From: DATAAP01 sp041690495
GTDB lineage: Bacteria; Pseudomonadota; Alphaproteobacteria; CACIAM-22H2
Reading direction: 5' to 3'
Length of the DNA: 64,000 nucleotides
NCBI GenBank assembly: GCA_041690495.1
Contig: JAWLHE010000014.1
Span: forward strand, 1-64,000
The position numbers and the translations under genes were made by a program. Shown here piece by piece: positions 60,692 through 64,000 of this stretch. Below the pieces are notes generated by a model. That model made no database searches. It saw only the letters and a list, made by a program, of their open reading frames with translations, and had not been told where the DNA came from. The number at the start of each line of letters is the position of its first letter. Within the stretch, counting starts at the first letter, position 1.

Positions 60692-62050
60692 ATGGACAGC
60701 ACGCGCGCCCCATGCACAGATCGACGCGACCGCGGCGCATTCGTCTCGCCTTCGCGAACGCTCTCCATACGCCGCTCGGAATGCCTGGTTGCCTTCCTCG
60801 GGGGACTGGCCGCGCTTCTGTATTCGGGAGCCATAAATTTCTCGGGCCGTCCGTTCGAGCACCATTGGCCTGACTCACAGAACTACCTTGCAATGGCTCA
60901 GGGGCTGCTCGAACAGGCAACGGCGCCCTTCACGTCGCGGATTCTCGTGCCGGTCACTGCCGGCACCATACATCGTACGATTGGCGCTGATCTGGACCTG
61001 TCGTTCTTCCTTGTGAGCGCAGTCGCGGCCTGTATCTTCTTCTTCTTCTCGGCGCGAATGCTTACGGCGCACGGCGTAGGCGGCGTCATAAGCGCAGCGT
61101 TGTTGCTCATACCGCCGACGCTGATCCCGTTTCGAGACATCTATCTTCCCGATGCGGCGAGCATGGCGTGGACAGCCCTGGCCCTGCTCATCATGCTTGG
61201 GCGCCGCCCGTTCCTTCTGCCGGCCGTTATGCTCGCGGGGGCCCTGACTCGCGAGGCGGCAATCGTCCTGCTGCTTGTCTCTGTCTGGCTTCTTCTCAGG
61301 TCCGGACGAAGGGTCCTCGCGGCATCAACAGTGGCGGCAGCGGTTGCAGGACTAGCGATTGTCCATCTCTACGGGGGGCAGTCGAATGCGCATGGCATGA
61401 ATGGCGCCTTGTACCTGCTTCTGAAACCCCCCGTCCTGTTCGTCGAGAACATGCTCGGTGCCGAGTTCTGGGTGGGGGGTGCGAGCCGCATCGCATGCGC
61501 TCGCCCCGCTATCGTTCTCGATCTTGGCTCATTGCCGTTGCTCGGCCATCTCGAACAGGTCGGGCTGTGCGCGCCATCTTACAAGCGCCTCATCATTACC
61601 TACTCGGCGCTCTTTTCCTTGTTTGGCGTTCTGCCAGGTGCGCTGCTCGGCATAGTAGGAAGCCGGTGGGGCCAGTTCCGTGACAGATGCCCCTGGATCT
61701 TCGCCGTTATCGTCCTGGGGCTGGCAATGTTTCTCATGGGCGTCGTGACCGGCCGGGCGGTGGAACGGCTTCTCATCTACAGCTGGCCCGCTTTCGTCAT
61801 CGGGGTCGGCGTCGCCTGGGCGGAAGTTGGTCGGCCACATCCCTTCGCATGGCCGGTCCTTCTCACGATCCATGCCGCGACATCCTGGGTCGTTTTCGCA
61901 CACGATAATCTCATCGGATGGGATCTGCGTCCTCGTGCTCTCGTTCTGGGCCTCGGCCTGCTCGGCAATGTGCTGAGCTATCTTGCATTCTCCCCTCACA
62001 CAAGGATCGGCAGGCTGGTTCGACCGAGCGCTCCGGGGCGACACACATGA
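60692..62050 (+). CDS. Polytopic membrane protein, probable GT-C-like glycosyltransferase
   Basis: A 452-residue protein with about ten helices. The first loop after helix 1 has FEHHWPDSQNYLAMAQGLLE, an acidic region placed as in GT-C transferases, and FRDIYLPDAASMAWTALALL follows in helix 4. No motif identifies the donor. It is divergent from the MBL gene (191 bases between starts) and converges with a GT2 gene, so it is part of the extended polysaccharide region. The assignment is by topology and context only. Confidence 0.65.
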   Translation: MDSTRAPCTDRRDRGAFVSPSRTLSIRRSECLVAFLGGLAALLYSGAINFSGRPFEHHWPDSQNYLAMAQGLLEQATAPFTSRILVPVTAGTIHRTIGADLDLSFFLVSAVAACIFFFFSARMLTAHGVGGVISAALLLIPPTLIPFRDIYLPDAASMAWTALALLIMLGRRPFLLPAVMLAGALTREAAIVLLLVSVWLLLRSGRRVLAASTVAAAVAGLAIVHLYGGQSNAHGMNGALYLLLKPPVLFVENMLGAEFWVGGASRIACARPAIVLDLGSLPLLGHLEQVGLCAPSYKRLIITYSALFSLFGVLPGALLGIVGSRWGQFRDRCPWIFAVIVLGLAMFLMGVVTGRAVERLLIYSWPAFVIGVGVAWAEVGRPHPFAWPVLLTIHAATSWVVFAHDNLIGWDLRPRALVLGLGLLGNVLSYLAFSPHTRIGRLVRPSAPGRHT

Positions 62051-63124
62051 TCACGCAATGGCGGGCTCGGGCGCGAGGGCGCGCGCGGTCCACATGACCT
62101 CACGACGAAGCACGAAGTTCCGGTAACTCAACCGCGGGATCACCGTAACCGAGGTGCGATTGTTGAGCACCATGAAGGCGGCCACGACAGAGAGCATCAC
62201 CATCTGAACCGCGAGAATGCTTAGAGACACGGCGAGATTGGATGCCCATCCGGGGGTCGCATGCCCGGTCAACTTCAGCATGAGAACGGTCAGAATGGCT
62301 GTCCCGGTCATGACGAGGAAGACAAGGGACAGGATCGTAACCCGGATGAAGACCGCGTCGCTGAATACCGAGATCGCGCCCAGACCGTGCATGATCAGCG
62401 CAATGAAGTTCATCGTCGACTGGCCGTGATAGCGTTGTCCGCGTTCGGTCGGAAGACGATGGATCGGCAGCCTGGACTGAATGATACCCGCGGGAAAATT
62501 GCTCCAGATCTCGCTCATCGAGACGAGATGGACGAGGAATGCCCGCGGGATCAGGCAGAAGTTTCCGAAATCCACGCTCTGCCCGGTCAGGAGTCGGAAC
62601 GTCCCCTTGTAGAGGCGGTATGAAAAGCGGAAGACCGCCCCTTCCGAGCGCTTGCGCCGCTCTGCGACGACGATCGAGGTCGGGTCGTTGCGGTATTGGC
62701 GGATCAGCCGGACCACGTCCTCCGGCTGGTCCTCTCCGTCCGCATCCATGACGACGACGCAGTCGCAGCGCAAGGCGGCATCGACATGGGCAAGCCCGAC
62801 CGCAATCGCGCGCTGGTGCCCGAGGTTGCGCATGAGATGAAGAACCTCGAGATGCCGGATCGAGCGCCAGTGTTCGTCGCGGGCAACGGTCGCGGCGTTT
62901 GCCGGCGCATCGTTCACGACGACGATGGACAGGGCGACATCCTCGTGGCCAACGCAGTCGTCAATGCGTTCCAGCAGGCGCGCCAGACATCGCCAGTCCT
63001 TGTAGACGGGAATAACGATCGCGACATGCGCGGAGCCCTCGTCCTGCCGCTCCATGTCCTTGGGCGTCGCCGGCGGATTCAACTCCCGGTTCTCACGGGT
63101 CTGCAATGCCAGTTCGCCAGACAC
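62051..63124 (-). CDS. Glycosyltransferase family 2 with C-terminal membrane helices (GtrB/DPM1-like)
   Basis: A 357-residue enzyme. The GT-A domain has VAIVIPVYKDWRCLARLLER, SIVVVNDAPANA, LMRNLGHQRAIAVGLAHV and the metal motif VVVMDADGEDQPED. Two C-terminal helices (about 255-285 and 298-320) anchor it. This layout is that of undecaprenyl-phosphate glucosyl or mannosyl transferases, which supply lipid-linked sugars to GT-C enzymes, so it could feed the neighbouring membrane protein. The N-terminal ~35 residues are low-complexity and the start is uncertain. Confidence 0.88.
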   Translation of the reverse strand: MSGELALQTRENRELNPPATPKDMERQDEGSAHVAIVIPVYKDWRCLARLLERIDDCVGHEDVALSIVVVNDAPANAATVARDEHWRSIRHLEVLHLMRNLGHQRAIAVGLAHVDAALRCDCVVVMDADGEDQPEDVVRLIRQYRNDPTSIVVAERRKRSEGAVFRFSYRLYKGTFRLLTGQSVDFGNFCLIPRAFLVHLVSMSEIWSNFPAGIIQSRLPIHRLPTERGQRYHGQSTMNFIALIMHGLGAISVFSDAVFIRVTILSLVFLVMTGTAILTVLMLKLTGHATPGWASNLAVSLSILAVQMVMLSVVAAFMVLNNRTSVTVIPRLSYRNFVLRREVMWTARALAPEPAIA

Positions 63125-63508
63125 GTCGTTCTCCCGTATCGCTGCCTATTGAACACGAACAACGCGCATCTGTATGCGGATCCAAACGGATCGTGCGCCG
63201 GACGGCTGGAAACTTTCGGGCTAACTTGTTCGACGCTGCGAGGGGAGAGCCGGCCCGGGTCTGTCGTACAGGCAGCTCCGCCATCTGCATACAGCCGCAC
63301 ACGGCACTGTACCGGCTGAAGACGATCAAATGCGGGAAGAGTCTGCTCCATAAGGCCATCGACGCGGGCGCCGACGGGCTCATCCGTTCGGCGATCTGCT
63401 GCCGACTTTGGGACATATCTCCGGATGGGATGTTGGGTTTGGACTGCCAACAGCGGAGTCTATGGATCGGTGATCCGATCCATAGGTCGTCCTGCGCGTC
63501 CCGGTTTC
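63125..63508. other. Intergenic region with a perfect hairpin ahead of a glycosyltransferase gene
   Basis: A 384-base divergent gap without a gene. Its main feature is the 24-base perfect inverted repeat at 63461-63484. The rest shows no recognisable element. Confidence 0.5.
63461..63484. promoter_or_regulatory. Perfect 10-bp inverted repeat 24 bases before a glycosyltransferase start
   Basis: TATGGATCGG (63461-63470) and CCGATCCATA (63475-63484) flank TGAT. The site is immediately upstream of the ATG at 63509 and has no T-run, so it may be an operator or a 5' leader hairpin that affects translation. Confidence 0.5.
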
Positions 63509-64000
63509 ATGCCACCGCACTCCAGTACCGCGGCAATCAGCGTGATCATACCCTGCCGGAATGCTGCCCCGGTGGTTGCCAATCAACTCGAGGCTCTGTG
63601 CAGGCAGACATTCGATCGCCCTTGGGAGATCATTGTCGTCGACAACAACTCCACCGACACGACCAAATCGGTCGTGGAGAGATTCCGTGCCCGATTGCCT
63701 GGGCTGCGCATCGTCGATGCAATGGACAAGTGCGGCGCGGCTTACGCACGGAACTTCGGGGTGGCGGTGGCGGTGGGCGAGAATGTCGCGTTCTGCGATG
63801 CGGACGACGAGGTCGGCGACGGCTGGCTTTCCGCCGTCGACGCGGCGCTGTCGGAGCACGAGGCGATCGCCTTTCGGATCGACACAGACAAGCTGAACGG
63901 CGCCAGCCCATCCCGTCGGATCCATCAAACCGAGGGGCTGCAGCAATACACCTATCCGCCATACTTGCCTTACTCGGGCGCAACGATCGCTCTCCGGCGC
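63509..64000 (+). CDS. Glycosyltransferase family 2, N-terminal part (runs off the window end)
   Basis: The frame from ATG at 63509 is open to the last base (164 codons). It starts MPPHSSTAAISVIIPCRNAA and shows the GT-A features IIVVDNNSTDTTKSVVERF, AAYARNFGVAVAVGENVAF and a metal motif CDADDEVGDGWL. Its C-terminal half lies outside the window. It is another sugar transferase of the polysaccharide region. Identity of the family is clear; the sugar is not. Confidence 0.85.
   Translation, partial: MPPHSSTAAISVIIPCRNAAPVVANQLEALCRQTFDRPWEIIVVDNNSTDTTKSVVERFRARLPGLRIVDAMDKCGAAYARNFGVAVAVGENVAFCDADDEVGDGWLSAVDAALSEHEAIAFRIDTDKLNGASPSRRIHQTEGLQQYTYPPYLPYSGATIALRR

Noticed and set aside
60501..60920. 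N-terminal extension of the MBL gene, including a CxxC stretch
   Set aside because: No ribosome site or family similarity was seen. The extension overlaps the start of the divergent membrane-protein gene, which fits non-coding or antisense sequence.
1..64000. CRISPR arrays, insertion sequences, prophage, integrases, toxin-antitoxin pairs, restriction systems
   Set aside because: None was found on reading both strands. The only direct tandem repeats are inside the RTX and DUF4142 genes.

Overview
The window is a GC-rich chromosomal segment of an alphaproteobacterium. The order rlpA, dacC-type carboxypeptidase, tmk, holB, metG, tatD, MBL hydrolase is the common alphaproteobacterial arrangement, and codon use is strongly GC at third positions. 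The genus cannot be named from the sequence alone. No tRNA, rRNA, CRISPR array, insertion sequence or prophage was recognised. There is one assembly gap of 100 N (57234-57333), which falls inside a tandem repeat.

Region 1 (1-17187) starts with the 3' end of groL and its terminator, followed by a C2-sulfonate catabolic cluster. It holds an omega-amino acid/taurine:pyruvate aminotransferase, a taurine-type ABC importer (tauABC), an IclR regulator, sulfoacetaldehyde acetyltransferase (xsc) and phosphate acetyltransferase (pta, opposite strand). A compact run follows: citrate synthase, acylating sulfoacetaldehyde dehydrogenase (sauS-like), a two-subunit succinyl-CoA-synthetase-like acyl-CoA ligase, a GMC flavoprotein, a hydroxyisobutyrate-dehydrogenase-type reductase and an M20 amidohydrolase. 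Read together, several C2 sulfonates (taurine, probably sulfoacetate, possibly isethionate or N-acyltaurine) would converge on sulfoacetaldehyde. Xsc would cleave it to acetyl phosphate and sulfite, and Pta and citrate synthase would feed the carbon into the TCA cycle. No sulfite oxidase or dedicated sulfite exporter is visible.

Region 2 (17210-28063) is mixed accessory and housekeeping content: a DMT transporter and two LysR regulators (the second next to a textbook LysR box upstream of an MFS transporter and a GST), mazG, an iron-sulfur GMC dehydrogenase with its small Tat-type partner, a DUF4142 protein and a Do-family periplasmic protease.

Region 3 (28064-37372) is core replication, translation and cell-envelope genes on the minus strand: MBL hydrolase, tatD, metG, holB, tmk, D,D-carboxypeptidase, RlpA, MltB-like transglycosylase and a DUF218 protein.

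Region 4 (37373-64000) is an exopolysaccharide locus headed by three LuxR-type regulators. It encodes an undecaprenyl-phosphate sugar transferase, VanZ-like protein, Wza-type export lipoprotein, GumC/Wzz chain-length protein, an AAA ATPase fused to a periplasmic LysM domain, a CpsD-like protein with an altered Walker A motif, a lipid kinase, a metallophosphoesterase, several glycosyltransferases, AsnB and a WecG/TagA enzyme. The gene set resembles exosortase-A-associated EPS loci, but no exosortase or PEP-CTERM protein is in the window. A beta-helix/RTX secreted protein with a 471-bp internal repeat and further glycosyltransferases follow. The last gene runs off the end.
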